Positions 1-7,732 are shown, counted from the first letter of the stretch. The stretch is 64,000 bases of DNA from SAR202 cluster bacterium bin87 (GCA_002238825.1 MPNC01000011.1:1-64000); one strand, 5' to 3'. Notes: a model not told the origin generated them from the letters alone. Numbers and translations: made by a program.

Positions 1-588
1 CCGTGTTCATGCGCCGCGCCGAAATGTGGAACTCTAGGCAGTAGCCGACTACCGACGGGTCGGTGTCAGATGAAATTCTTGGCGAACCATGAAAAGCTTT
101 CGCCGTAGACCGCGGCTTGCGTTGGGCGGCGTCGATGGCCGTGTGGCCGTCCGGCGGTGTGAAGCCCTGCGGTGTGAAGCCCTGCGGTGGTACCGGCGGT
201 CGCCGGGCCGGCCGCAGCTCGAAAACCCAGGGCATTTGGTGCGGGAAACAAAACCTGCAGCCGTGTCGGCGGCCGACGTGTCTGGTGGTCTGCACTTTGC
301 AGATTGTTTCCAGCGTGCCCGGCTTCGGCCGTAGACGGCCCCGGGTCGAAAGCCATTGGCCCGTAACGAAGATGGCCGCCCCGTTGCCAGGGTGGCCGGT
401 GTCGCCGTTTCCTGTAGCGAAGTACCCGATCCCTTGCTTGTTGCTTACGTTCGCGTCCTCCTGGGGCTCATCCATGCAGCGCCAAACCAAACCGGCCGCC
501 CCTTCGTCGGGAGCGGCCGGTGTGACCGTCTGGTTGCAACCGTGGCGGTGCCTGCCCATTGGCTGGCGCCGCCGCCAGTGGCCCCGCC
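1..588. other. No convincing gene; short tandem repeat
   Basis: GC-rich stretch with overlapping open frames on both strands but no recognisable protein and no frame with a clear ribosome binding site. A 15-bp unit (CGGTGTGAAGCCCTG) is repeated twice in tandem at 155-184. It could be the decayed end of a gene cut by the window edge. Confidence 0.4.
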
Positions 589-849
589 CTACGCGCGCCG
601 ACTGCGGGTGGCGTGTCTGAAGCTCTGGTTGAAGCTCTGTTCCTGTCGCCTTCTCGCACGGTCGAAACGCCTGGCCAGGCCTGCCATGCTCTTCAACTCA
701 TGACGGGTGCTGCCAGTGAGAAGATCGGGGTTCGATCCCATTGCGCGCCGTATCGCCCGTTTCGACGCCCGCCGCCCGTCGGGCAGGTTGACGGGCCTGC
801 CCTGTTGCAGTACTTGATTGAGTACCTTGCGGGCTTGACGTTTTTTCAT
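589..849 (-). CDS. Small basic hypothetical protein (doubtful)
   Basis: Possible 86-residue protein starting MKKRQARKVLNQ. It is very rich in Arg and Gln (repeated RR and KR), without membrane segments or a family I recognise. The start at 849 was preferred over the upstream one at 948 because the extra residues are low-complexity. There is no strong ribosome binding site. The composition could equally arise from a GC-rich non-coding strand, so this is a tentative call. Confidence 0.2.
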   Translation of the reverse strand: MKKRQARKVLNQVLQQGRPVNLPDGRRASKRAIRRAMGSNPDLLTGSTRHELKSMAGLARRFDRARRRQEQSFNQSFRHATRSRRA

Positions 850-1004
850 GGTCAGGCCGTTCCGATTGCGGTTCTGCCGTTGGTCGGCACGGCTATCAGC
901 CAACGCACGCTGCTGAGGCGGCGCGGCGTTGGCGCCGCTTGTTCCCATTCGTCACCAAGGCTGGGCAGCCCGTTGTCTTGGATCATCGACGCAATGCCAC
1001 CCGT

Positions 1005-1694
1005 TTATCGGGTCTCGGCTCCATCGGTGTGGTCTTCCAGCGGGTACCACCAGACAGTACCTCGGTCGATCAGTCCCTGTATGTTGTGGTCGTTGCGCGC
1101 GCTGGCGACAGCGGCGTGAGCCGGCTGTCCCGTGAACCGGGTGATGTAGTCGGCGTTGCGCCGAGCCCGGTCGGTGTCGCGCAAGTCCGCGGTGTACGAT
1201 ATCTCGACGGGGATGAATTCAAGGTTCCCTTCTTGGTCCGAAACCTCGAGTACCAGATCCGCGCGGGTGAAACTGATCAGATCGTTCTGGGCCACGGATC
1301 GAGCGCCGGGGTGTTGGCTCATCTGAACCAGGTCGGAGTTGCTGAGGACGCGGACCAGGGTGAAACCCATTGCCATGGCGATGGTGGCCGCTTCGTCAGC
1401 CACCTGGCTTTCCGAGAACCGGTTCTTGAAGTGGGACAGGTCGCCCTCTATGCGGTCGAAGCGAGAATCGACCCGCTGGTTGAACTGTTCCTGCTGGACG
1501 ATGAACCCGTCGACCCGCTGGTTGAACTGTTCCTGCTGGACGATGAACCCGTCGACGCGCGCGGCGAACGCGGCAAAGCGTTCCGGCAGAGTGATCAGTT
1601 CGTCGGTGAGTATCAGCCGTCGCGCCTGTTCGTAGAAGTGGGCATCTTCCCGGAGCAGGCGCAACAGGTCTTCGGAAGTGTTGATGGTCGTCAT
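1005..1694 (-). CDS. Coiled-coil hypothetical with PD-(D/E)XK-like C-terminal domain
   Basis: 229-residue soluble protein. Residues 1-45 are a helical N-terminus. Residues about 46-75 contain a perfect tandem duplication of a 14-residue unit (VDGFIVQQEQFNQR), followed by a coiled-coil stretch (RFDRIEGDLSHFKNRF). Residues about 95-220 look like the restriction-endonuclease-like fold found in many small Chloroflexota and cyanobacterial hypotheticals: an acidic strand (DLVLEVSDQ), then an E-x-S strand (FIPVEISYTADLRD) and a helical end. The Glu in VEIS would replace the usual E-x-K, so nuclease activity is uncertain. The function is unknown to me and the fold assignment is inference. It is transcribed alone, away from the response regulator gene. 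Confidence 0.65.
   Translation of the reverse strand: MTTINTSEDLLRLLREDAHFYEQARRLILTDELITLPERFAAFAARVDGFIVQQEQFNQRVDGFIVQQEQFNQRVDSRFDRIEGDLSHFKNRFSESQVADEAATIAMAMGFTLVRVLSNSDLVQMSQHPGARSVAQNDLISFTRADLVLEVSDQEGNLEFIPVEISYTADLRDTDRARRNADYITRFTGQPAHAAVASARNDHNIQGLIDRGTVWWYPLEDHTDGAETR
1470..1553. repeat. Perfect 42-bp tandem duplication inside a CDS
   Basis: Two identical 42-bp units (1470-1511 and 1512-1553) encode two copies of a 14-residue heptad-like coiled-coil unit (twice seven residues). Exact identity at the DNA level points to recent slippage. The length is a multiple of three, so the frame is kept. Confidence 0.9.
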
Positions 1695-1855
1695 GGCGGA
1701 TTCCCGATTGTCTTATCTTACTATGCGGATGCCGGGGTGGGAACTGTGGGCGGCGTTCGCGAGTTGACCCGATCATTGCATCCTCAACGGCGGACAGGCA
1801 CCGTGCGCCGCTGGTACTGCCTGGCGCGCCAATCCTTTAACCACGGCGCTGCACT

Positions 1856-1885
1856 CATCCTTTCGGTGGATTGGGGGTAAAGTCG
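1856..1885 (-). repeat. IS-end-like motif AATCCACCGAAAGGATG (copy 1)
   Basis: On the minus strand this reads AATCCACCGAAAGGATG, identical to the motif at 3671-3691 and close to the one at 6181-6200. Together the three look like terminal repeats of one insertion sequence family. Here the inside of the putative element points toward lower coordinates, where no transposase remains. Confidence 0.45.
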
Positions 1886-1928
1886 AGCAAAGTGATGGCA
1901 AAAAGCATAAGCCAGTCTCGATAAGGGA

Positions 1929-1958
1929 GCGATCATGCTCTCTTTCAAGCATGATCGC
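1929..1958. terminator. Perfect 11-bp hairpin
   Basis: GCGATCATGCT and AGCATGATCGC form a perfect 11-bp stem around an 8-nt loop (CTCTTTCA). No T tract follows on either strand, so a factor-independent terminator is not certain. The site lies between two divergent genes and could also be an operator. It is the only strong dyad in the 1695-2036 gap. Confidence 0.4.
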
Positions 1959-2036
1959 CCCGTGCTCGCCGGGGACCGGACGTGACGTCGTCATGGCAAC
2001 GGCAGGCAACCTGCCGGCGCGTCAGCGAGTGGTAAC

Positions 2037-2108
2037 ATGATTGAACGTTTCTGCACGACCAAAGATGACGATGTGCGCACATTGGAACGGCAAGGATTTG
2101 CAGTATGA
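2037..2108 (+). CDS. 23-residue leader ORF coupled to response regulator
   Basis: ATG at 2037 opens a 23-codon frame (MIERFCTTKDDDVRTLERQ...) whose TGA overlaps the ATG of the response regulator in an ATGA arrangement. It could be a leader peptide giving translational coupling. It could instead be the tail of a lost upstream gene: the sequence ERFCTTKD faintly recalls the F-box region of histidine kinases. No family assignment is possible. Confidence 0.3.
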   Translation: MIERFCTTKDDDVRTLERQGFAV

Positions 2109-2506
2109 GTGAAGCCGCGGAGGCCAGGAAGGTGCTGGTGGTGGACGACGAGCCGGACGTGGAGCCGATGTTCCGGCAGCAGATGCGTCGCGAGGTCAGG
2201 GCCGGTCGGTACGAGTTTCTGTTCGCCCGGTCGGGGCGGCACGCCCTTGAGGTGCTGGCAGAGCATCCGGACGTGAGGCTGGTCATCACCGACCTGAACA
2301 TGCCGGAAATGACCGGGTGGGAGTTGCTGGACGCGCTGGGGGAGCAATGGCCCGGGGTGCCGTCGATGGTGGTTTCGGCTTACGGGAATGAGGAGAACGC
2401 CAGGCGTGCCGAGGAGAGCGGCGCCCAGGGGTTCGTGGTGAAGCCGGTGAATTTCAGGGAACTGCGGGAGAAGGTGGCGGCTTCGCTGGAAGGCAGGGCC
2501 GACTGA
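2105..2506 (+). CDS. Single-domain response regulator (CheY-like receiver)
   Basis: 133-residue stand-alone receiver domain with no output domain. It has the acidic pair Asp14-Asp15, the phosphoacceptor Asp63 (VITDLNMPEMTG), the switch Ser91 (VVSAYG) and the conserved Lys113 followed by cis-Pro (VVKPV). It should accept phosphate from a histidine kinase and act by protein contact rather than DNA binding. No intact kinase lies in the window; the nearest trace is a C-terminal kinase fragment at 7733-7872. The ATG overlaps the stop of a 23-codon upstream ORF, suggesting coupled translation. The domain assignment is firm and the partner is unknown. Confidence 0.93.
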   Translation: MSEAAEARKVLVVDDEPDVEPMFRQQMRREVRAGRYEFLFARSGRHALEVLAEHPDVRLVITDLNMPEMTGWELLDALGEQWPGVPSMVVSAYGNEENARRAEESGAQGFVVKPVNFRELREKVAASLEGRAD

Positions 2507-2881
2507 GCGACCTGGTCAGGCCAGGCGCCCCGGTGAGAACCAGCGGGCAGGCGTCATTACCGCAACGCGCGGTCGCGTTCAACGACGAGCACGGCGCGCT
2601 GGGATCCGCAGCCCCGACACATCTCGCGGAACCGGTGGGCGTGCGGGTCAGGCAGGAATGGCGGGCTGCGATGCACGATGCGGATCACCGCATTGCGGCA
2701 CCTGCTGGCATGGTCGTGGACGCCGAAGCCGTTGGCGTTCTGAATGCTGACAAACCCGGTGGCCAGCATCCGGCGCGTTACACTCCGGACGGCTCGCGCA
2801 CGGTGTAAACTTGCGCCGCTGCAACTGATGTTGGGCGCTTATTTCCGTTTGCGTCGGACGGACGCACCGAGAGTTAGCAAG
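2507..2881. other. Gap without a convincing gene
   Basis: The 375 bp after the response regulator hold only short frames with no recognisable similarity and no clear ribosome binding site. I see no strong hairpin or repeat here. Confidence 0.5.
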
Positions 2882-3148
2882 ATGCCATATCTGGTTGGAC
2901 TGGCCATCGTGGTCGCAATCGCGTTGGGGTTCTGGTTCTATGGCAGGAGGAACGCCCGCCGCGCCAGAGGCAGCGACCTGACGGAACTGCGCCAGGCTGA
3001 GAACAAGGTCAAGGTGTCGGACCCAATCATGCGGAGGGACATCGACATCCTGGAGCGGTACGGCTCGGACCTGTTGCAGGACGCCATAGAACTCAGGCGC
3101 GCTCAATTGTTACGGGGCGGGCACCCGGACAGCCCGCCCGCCGAGTGA
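2882..3148 (+). CDS. Small single-pass membrane protein
   Basis: 88 residues from the ATG at 2882. Residues 3-20 (YLVGLAIVVAIALGFWFY) form one transmembrane helix, followed by a basic stop-transfer patch (GRRNARRARG) and a charged helical tail that may be a short coiled coil (ELRQAENKVKVSDPI). The predicted topology has the N-terminus out and the tail in the cytoplasm. The frame is open further upstream, but the added residues are implausible for a protein whose helix would otherwise sit at the extreme N-terminus. I do not recognise the family. Confidence 0.5.
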   Translation: MPYLVGLAIVVAIALGFWFYGRRNARRARGSDLTELRQAENKVKVSDPIMRRDIDILERYGSDLLQDAIELRRAQLLRGGHPDSPPAE

Positions 3149-3202
3149 GAGCGCCGCGACATTTGCCCGTTTAGAGCGCTGATCATCGCATTGCCTCAAC
3201 AA

Positions 3203-3277
3203 AACCGTTACCCAACGGAAATGGTTGCCCCAAATAAAACGTTACCCCCCGTGCAGTGTACCGCTGTGGTAACGTTT
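3203..3277. promoter_or_regulatory. Candidate operator: AAACGTTACC inverted repeat
   Basis: AAACGTTACC (3237-3246) and its exact reverse complement GGTAACGTTT (3268-3277) are spaced by 21 bp, or two helical turns. A third related half-site, AACCGTTACCC, lies at about 3203. The array sits 50-120 bp upstream of the gene starting at 3325 and could bind a dimeric repressor. No cognate regulator is identified. Confidence 0.4.
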
Positions 3278-3324
3278 GCCTGTCCTGAGCGCAACCGCGT
3301 TGCAAAAGAGTTGGAGGCGCACGT

Positions 3325-3657
3325 GTGGCAGAGATCAATTTTCAACAAGCATTCAACCAGATATTCGATGACGCCGACCTAAGCATCGATGAACAACTTG
3401 ACCACCTCATATCGTTGCTCAATGATTTGACACCCGCTTTGCTCGACACAACGTCCCGCTGGTCGGATGTGCAGATAGAAGAGGCGTTCCTGGAATTCGT
3501 TGATCCGGAAACCCACAATCAAGGAAGGCGAGAGACGCGATTTCTCATCGCTCTAGCCGGAGCCGCTGAGCTGAAAAGACGGGCTGACCGCGCGGGAGTG
3601 ACTGTGCTGGAGTACGCCCGTTTGATCAAAGTCGGGAGAGAGATGGACGACATATGA
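3325..3657 (+). CDS. Acidic hypothetical protein
   Basis: 110 residues starting at GTG 3325, preceded by a good Shine-Dalgarno (TTGGAGGCG). The N-terminal half is acidic and helical (DDADLSIDEQLDHLISLLNDL). The C-terminal half is more basic (RRETRFLIALAGAAELKRR) and ends in a helix with VLEYARLIKVG. There is no signal peptide and no membrane segment. The size, the acidic character and the candidate operator upstream would suit an antitoxin or a small regulator, but nothing in the sequence proves it and no partner gene follows. Confidence 0.55.
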   Translation: MAEINFQQAFNQIFDDADLSIDEQLDHLISLLNDLTPALLDTTSRWSDVQIEEAFLEFVDPETHNQGRRETRFLIALAGAAELKRRADRAGVTVLEYARLIKVGREMDDI

Positions 3658-3670
3658 CCCTACCACTTTT

Positions 3671-3691
3671 AGCCCTAATCCACCGAAAGGA
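3671..3691 (+). repeat. IS-end-like motif AATCCACCGAAAGGATG (copy 2)
   Basis: Same 17-mer as at 1856 but in the opposite orientation, with the inside pointing to higher coordinates where the IS1380 transposase remnant starts 250 bp later. It may be the 3'-side terminal repeat of that element. Confidence 0.45.
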
Positions 3692-3935
3692 TGTGGTCAC
3701 CTTGAGGAGGGAAGGGCAGAGACGTGCCGGATAGAGACGAGGTGGTCTTGACCCGCTCCAATCCGGCTGAGCACAGGGCGTGGTGACCACGCCAGGGGAA
3801 GGTGACCGCCGTCAGCGCTGGCGGTTGGGCAGATCGGCCGGTCAGGTTGCCGCCGGCGACACGCCGGTCCCGGCCTGTCGCAGATCCGGTCGGCGATTGG
3901 GTCGTGAGGTGGACCGGCAGACGCGGTGGGCGCGG

Positions 3936-4073
3936 TCAGGAAGGTAGGGGCAGGGCGCGCAGTTTGGCCAGGGCGTTGCTGAACTGGTGTCGCCAGGGCC
4001 AGTCCTGGGGCAAATGCAGGATGAGGCGGCGCGCTTTGCGGGCGAGCCGACCGGCTAGGGTGTCCCGCGTCAA
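3936..4073 (-). pseudogene. IS1380-family transposase, C-terminal remnant
   Basis: About 45 codons ending in TGA at 3936 read LTRDTLAGRLARKARRLILH, then LPQDWPWRHQFSNAL. This matches the typical C-terminus of IS1380 transposases, where a basic helix precedes a W-P-W motif. Nothing upstream in this frame encodes the DDE catalytic core, and the IstB pseudogene begins within 30 bp. The element has therefore lost more than 80 percent of its coding region. Confidence 0.6.
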
Positions 4074-4097
4074 CCATATTTGCCGATTTGGCGTCAA

Positions 4098-4840
4098 TCA
4101 GCTTTGCCGGTTCACCTCCTCGGCCGCAGCAGTCTCGCCGTGTTGCTGTGCTGCGTCAGTCCGGTAGCTGGGGACGTCAAACCCCAGGGTGACGGCGTGG
4201 TGGACGACCCGGTCGATGGCCGCGGCGGTGGCCATGGGGTTGGCGAAGATGCGTTCCCACTCGGAGAAGACCAGGTTGGACGTGATGCCCAGGGACCGGC
4301 GTTCGTAGCGTTCTGCGATGAGGGTGAAGAGGACCTCGGACTCCTCAGCGCCCTGGGGCAGGTAGCCGAGATCGTCCAGGAGCAGAAAGTCGAAGTTGTC
4401 CAGCTTGCGCAGTTGTCTGGGCAGGTCGAAGTCGCGTTTGGCGGCCAGCAGTTCCCCTGCTTCCGCAGGGGCGGGCTCTGCACCAGGCGGTAGGCCGGTG
4501 CGAAGAGGACGGAGTGTCCGGTTTCCACCAGGCGGTGTCCCAGGGCGCAGAGCGCGTGGGTCTTGCCGGTGCCGGAGAGCCCGAAGGCCAGCACGTTGAC
4601 GCCGTGTTCCACGAAGCTGCCCTGGGCCAGATGATCCAGTTGCTGCCGCAGTGCCAGGGGCATCCGGTGATGCTCGAAGGTTTCCCAGGTCTTGCCCGAG
4701 GGTAGCCGGGATGCCTGACGCAGCCGGTTGATGCGCCGGTGGCGGCGATCATCGGCCTCCTGCTCCAGTACCTCGAGGAAGGTGGACAGGGCGTCGCCGT
4801 GGCCAGCCTCGGTGAAACCCGCCACCGACTGGGCTCCCAT
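4098..4840 (-). pseudogene. istB: IS21-type helper ATPase IstB, frameshifted
   Basis: IstB-like ATPase (AAA+ helper of IS21 transposition, DnaC-related). The first part reads in one frame through the Walker A region (FGLSGTGKTHALCALG) and VLFAPAYRLVQ. The rest continues in another frame: LLAAKRDFDLP, the Walker B region LLLDDLGYLPQ, then ITSNLVFSEWERIF and AAAIDRVVHHAVTLGFDVPSYR, ending at 4098. The two frames are separated by a 23-nt insertion (4455-4477) that contains a perfect 7-bp palindrome. Since 23 is not a multiple of three, the gene is broken. No istA transposase partner is present, so this is an orphan remnant. Confidence 0.85.
4454..4471. repeat. Palindromic 23-nt insertion disrupting istB
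   Basis: CCCCTGC-TTCC-GCAGGGG is a perfect 7-bp stem with a 4-nt loop. Removing the 23 nt at 4455-4477 restores the istB reading frame (RLVQ followed by ELLAAKRD), so the hairpin-bearing segment is an insertion rather than part of the gene. Confidence 0.7.
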
Positions 4841-5130
4841 GGTGGGCAGCTCAGCAAGAGACAGCAGCCCCTGCCGAATTTCCCTAAAAATGATCGTGAA
4901 TAAATGGAACGGTCGCCACCGCCGCAATTCCTGTCTACCGCCGTGCCGGTTAACCCATCTCCCCACGGCTAAATATCATCCATTGTGGCCGGGTGAAGGA
5001 TGCAGACAGAAAGGCGCGTCTCCTGCGAAGCCGCGTCCGGCGCATCATCGCCGTTTGACCCCTTGACGCCGAACCAGTACGCTAAATGCGCATCTCCGGC
5101 TGGCATCAACCAGCGCCACAGGACGCCGAC

Positions 5131-5418
5131 ATGAACGAAACCAACCGCACCCTGCAGACCGTCGAGCGACTGATCCGCGCACGGTTCCACAAACAGTTCG
5201 GCGACCGCTACCGCATCGACAGTATCGTCGGCAGTTCCTTTGACCGAAGAGACCGCGAGGTCGGCTACATTACGGTCTACCTCACCCCCGGCGGCCCGCC
5301 ACTGGACCACCAGGAAACCAACAACTTCGACATCCTGCTCAAGGAGGAGCTGATTGGCCACGACATACGAGACTGGCCGGCCATCGCCTTCGTAGCCAAG
5401 GACCACGGCGTTTCGTGA
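5131..5418 (+). CDS. Small protein encoded upstream of HEPN gene, candidate antitoxin
   Basis: 95 residues from the ATG at 5131 (MNETNRTLQTVERL); an upstream ATG at 5086 is possible but adds an unlikely tail. It is an alpha/beta-looking protein with the conserved-looking stretch GYITVYLTPGGPPLDHQETN in its middle. Its stop overlaps the start of the following HEPN gene by 4 bp, so the two are almost certainly co-translated. It lacks the GSxxRG motif of MNT nucleotidyltransferases, so this is not a standard MNT-HEPN pair. The family is unknown to me; an antitoxin role is inferred only from size and coupling. Confidence 0.6.
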   Translation: MNETNRTLQTVERLIRARFHKQFGDRYRIDSIVGSSFDRRDREVGYITVYLTPGGPPLDHQETNNFDILLKEELIGHDIRDWPAIAFVAKDHGVS

Positions 5419-5912
5419 CCGCCTGCCCATTCCAGCCGCCGTCGCCACTGGACCCAACCGTCCTTATCGACAGCGCCGATCACGCCGTCAACAACGCGCC
5501 CGCCGGCGGCCCGTCGCGCGAAGTCATACACCGGGCGATCAGTACCGCCTACTACGCCGTTTTCCACGCCGTCAACGCCAGCAATGCCGACATCCAGCAC
5601 GGCACCCCCACGAACGCCGCCACCGCCAGCGCCTGGACCTCCACCTACCGACGGATGCGCCACGGCTTCGCAACCAGAAGTCTCCGCCGACACCTGTTCC
5701 ACCTGACCCAAGACGCACGGCTCCTAGCCAACCACTTCACTAACCTGAAGACCGCCCGAGAAACCGCAGACTACGACCCCAATCGGTTGCTGACCATCGG
5801 AGACGCTAACTACTGGATCGGAGAAGCCAGGGCCGCTCTGAGTGTCCTGCAGACCATGACTGCGACCGACCGTCAATCCTTTTGCAACATAACTCTGACT
5901 GGAACCCCGTAA
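5415..5912 (+). CDS. HEPN-domain protein, candidate RNase toxin
   Basis: 165 residues. Residues about 30-60 (SREVIHRAISTAYYAVFHAVN) match the hallmark first helix of HEPN domains. A second helix region carries R-S-L-R-R-H, which fits the R-x4-H metal-independent RNase motif of active HEPN toxins, and the C-terminus is a helix with Ala/Leu repeats (GEARAALSVLQ). The gene overlaps the preceding one (ATGA). HEPN proteins in such cassettes usually cleave RNA and are neutralised by their partner; that role here is inference. The flanking IS remnants suit a mobile toxin-antitoxin or defence module. Confidence 0.7.
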   Translation: MTACPFQPPSPLDPTVLIDSADHAVNNAPAGGPSREVIHRAISTAYYAVFHAVNASNADIQHGTPTNAATASAWTSTYRRMRHGFATRSLRRHLFHLTQDARLLANHFTNLKTARETADYDPNRLLTIGDANYWIGEARAALSVLQTMTATDRQSFCNITLTGTP

Positions 5913-6180
5913 TTTCTCCAACGGCGCAAGCCCCGACCACAGGAGAGCACATCGCCATCTTCCATCAAGCCGCTCAACGCCTAGCCCAGCCGCGCCAGGC
6001 TGGGCCCCTGACGGTCTCCGCCGACGCTCTGAGCTGAAAATCACTGCTAACGCCGCTACCACAGGCGGTCAGCATCCCCGTGGCGTGGCAGCCACACCCC
6101 ACATCCGTCCATTCCGTCGCATCAGGTATTCGCTGGCCCGTTTCCTGAACCTCATGTCTCAGCTGACCGCCGCTGCCGTA

Positions 6181-6200
6181 CCCCTTCGGTGGATTCGGGC
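6181..6200 (-). repeat. IS-end-like motif (copy 3)
   Basis: The minus strand reads GCCCGAATCCACCGAAGGGG, a variant of the motif at 1856 and 3671. It faces copy 2 in inverted orientation, so 3671-6200 could be a decayed element or composite carrying the istB remnant and the HEPN cassette. The spacing is 2.5 kb. Confidence 0.4.
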
Positions 6201-6290
6201 TTAGTCGCGGTAGTTGTCGAGTTCGGTCACCGCGTCTTTCTCGAGCAGCTCTTCAAGGACCGTCCGTCCGCGCGTGATGCTACAAACGAA
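6201..6290 (-). pseudogene. Possible C-terminal remnant of an unknown gene
   Basis: The last 27 codons of a minus-strand frame read TRGRTVLEELLEKDAVTELD and end in TAA at 6201. They look coding (acidic amphipathic helix), whereas the rest of the open frame does not. This is probably the tail of a lost gene, and it abuts the IS-end-like motif. No family assignment. Confidence 0.25.
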
Positions 6291-6342
6291 TCGGCCGACG
6301 GTCGCTAACGTCGTTGGTCTTTCGTCCACGGGTTGTTTGTGT

Positions 6343-6369
6343 TGGCAGAGTTTGGGCCGAACTCTGCCA
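6343..6369. repeat. TGGCAGAGTT inverted repeat near recombinase
   Basis: Perfect 10-bp inverted repeat with a 7-bp spacer (TGGGCCG). Further single half-sites occur at about 6426 (CTGGCAGAGTT) and 8017 (AACTCTGCCA). The arm and spacer sizes resemble the core site of a tyrosine recombinase, and a recombinase remnant begins 90 bp downstream; the link is inference. Confidence 0.45.
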
Positions 6370-6458
6370 CTTTCGGCCACCGACGCCGGGCGCCGTTCGG
6401 GGCAATTGGTGACCGCCGGCCCCTTTCTGGCAGAGTTCGTCAGGTCTACTATGCCACC

Positions 6459-6692
6459 ATGGACATGCCCCACTACTGGACCGCCGACCAGGTTCAGCGC
6501 ATCCAGGAGGCGCTGGCCGCCCACAACCGCCACCGGGCCCGCACCGCCGCCCTCATCATGTGGCGCACCGGCCTGCGGGTCTCCGAGGTCCTCGAGCTCG
6601 AGTGGCGGGACCTCTATTACGCCGGCGAGCCGGCGACGCTGCTGGTCCGGCGCTCAAAGACCTGCCGGGCGCGGACGGTGCGGCTGCACCCG
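6459..6692 (+). pseudogene. Tyrosine recombinase (phage integrase), truncated
   Basis: About 78 codons read MDMPHYWTADQVQRIQ, then TAALIMWRTGLRVSEVLELEW, then RSKTCRARTVRLHP. This is the start of a tyrosine recombinase catalytic domain: the TGLRvSEvleLeW block carries the first catalytic Arg, and the K-beta hairpin (VRRSKTCRARTV) carries the Lys. Homology stops at about 6692, where the 3' end of an ISNCY transposase begins on the other strand. The second Arg, the His residues and the nucleophilic Tyr are therefore missing and the gene is dead. Confidence 0.75.
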
Positions 6693-7676
6693 TCCCGTCC
6701 CACCTTGCGGGTGTCCTTGAAGCACAGGATCTCGGAGAGGGTCAGGTCTGGGTCCACCGGACGGTAGGCCGGTTCCGGATGCTCGGGTTGCACGGCGAAC
6801 CGGGCGTTGTAGCGGGGCAGGAAGTCCTGTAGCACCGCCGTGGTCTGATCCATGGTCCTGGCATCAGCCAGGCGTAGTTCGGTTACCAGCCGGTCCTGGA
6901 AGGTCCCCGCCGCCCGTTCCACCCGGCCCTTGGCCTGCGGGCGAGCGAGCGAAGATCTGCCGGATGCCCAACTCCTGCAATGACCTCGTGAACTGGGTGG
7001 CTTCCGCCGCGGTCTCCGGCTTTCGGGCGTTGTGCTTGAACACGGCGTGGCGGTCGCTGTACCGCGCCAATGGAATGCCCCAGCCCTCGATCAGGCTCTC
7101 CAGCAGGGTGAAATAGCCAGCAGTGGTCTCGCTGGTGCAAAACACGGCGTTGACCACGGCGCTGGTGGCATCGTCCACCGCCAGTAGCAGCGCGAATTGG
7201 GGACTCCGATCCTCCAACCAGGCATGATGACTGCCGTCCAGCTGGATCAGCATCCCCGCCTGGGGCATCCGCTGGCGGCGAAAACGGTGCTGCGGAGAGC
7301 GCCGACTGCGGGGACTGCCGATGCCCGCCCTGGTGAGAATGCGCCGCACCGTGGGCCGGCTCAGGTCGATGCCTTCTCGCTCACTGAGCAGCTCGGTGAG
7401 GTGGGTGTGGTTGGCGCCCTCGTAACGCTCCGTCGCCAGTCGCACCACGGCGGCGGCCTCGCCTGGCGCAGTGGCGTTGTGGGGACGGCGGCCCCGGTTG
7501 CCGTGGGCCAGCGCGGCGGTGCCACGCTCTCGGTAGGCGGCCAGCATCCGTCGGGCATGGCGCTGGGTCACGCCCAGCAACTCGGCGGCATCGGCGATGG
7601 GGACCTGGTATTCCAAAACGGAGTTGAGCACGGAGAGTCTGGCTAGTTCTTTTTGGTTCAACGTAACGTCCTTCAT
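6693..7676 (-). pseudogene. ISNCY-family transposase, frameshifted and 3'-truncated
   Basis: The N-terminal helix-turn-helix (VPIADAAELLGVTQRHARRML) is followed by an AHGNRGRRPHNATAP linker and an integrase-core DDE domain: LIQLDGSHHAW with the first Asp and AVDDATSAVV with the second. The frame breaks at about 6952, where one extra C turns the expected SPQAKGRVERAAGTFQD into SPAGQG. The downstream frame (6922 to 6693) carries the catalytic Glu region and LRLADARTMDQTT. The last 50-60 codons after FKDTRKVGRD are missing where it meets the recombinase remnant. The single frameshift could be genuine programmed or mutational loss, but the 3' truncation makes it a pseudogene. Confidence 0.8.
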
Positions 7677-7732
7677 CAGGACATTTTCGCTGACCAGTTA
7701 GCTGATGACAAAATCGTAGAACAGCAACAGAT

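Larger units (their letters stand above)
5913..6458. other. Gap with repeats upstream of recombinase remnant
   Basis: No intact gene. It contains a possible gene tail on the minus strand (6201-6290), an IS-end-like motif (6181-6200), and a perfect TGGCAGAGTT palindrome (6343-6369) with a third half-site at about 6426. Confidence 0.5.

Noticed and set aside
700-760. tRNA T-arm-like sequence (GGGGTTCGATCCC)
   Set aside because: Only the T-arm-like hairpin is present; there is no acceptor stem partner, D-arm or anticodon arm in the preceding 60 bases.
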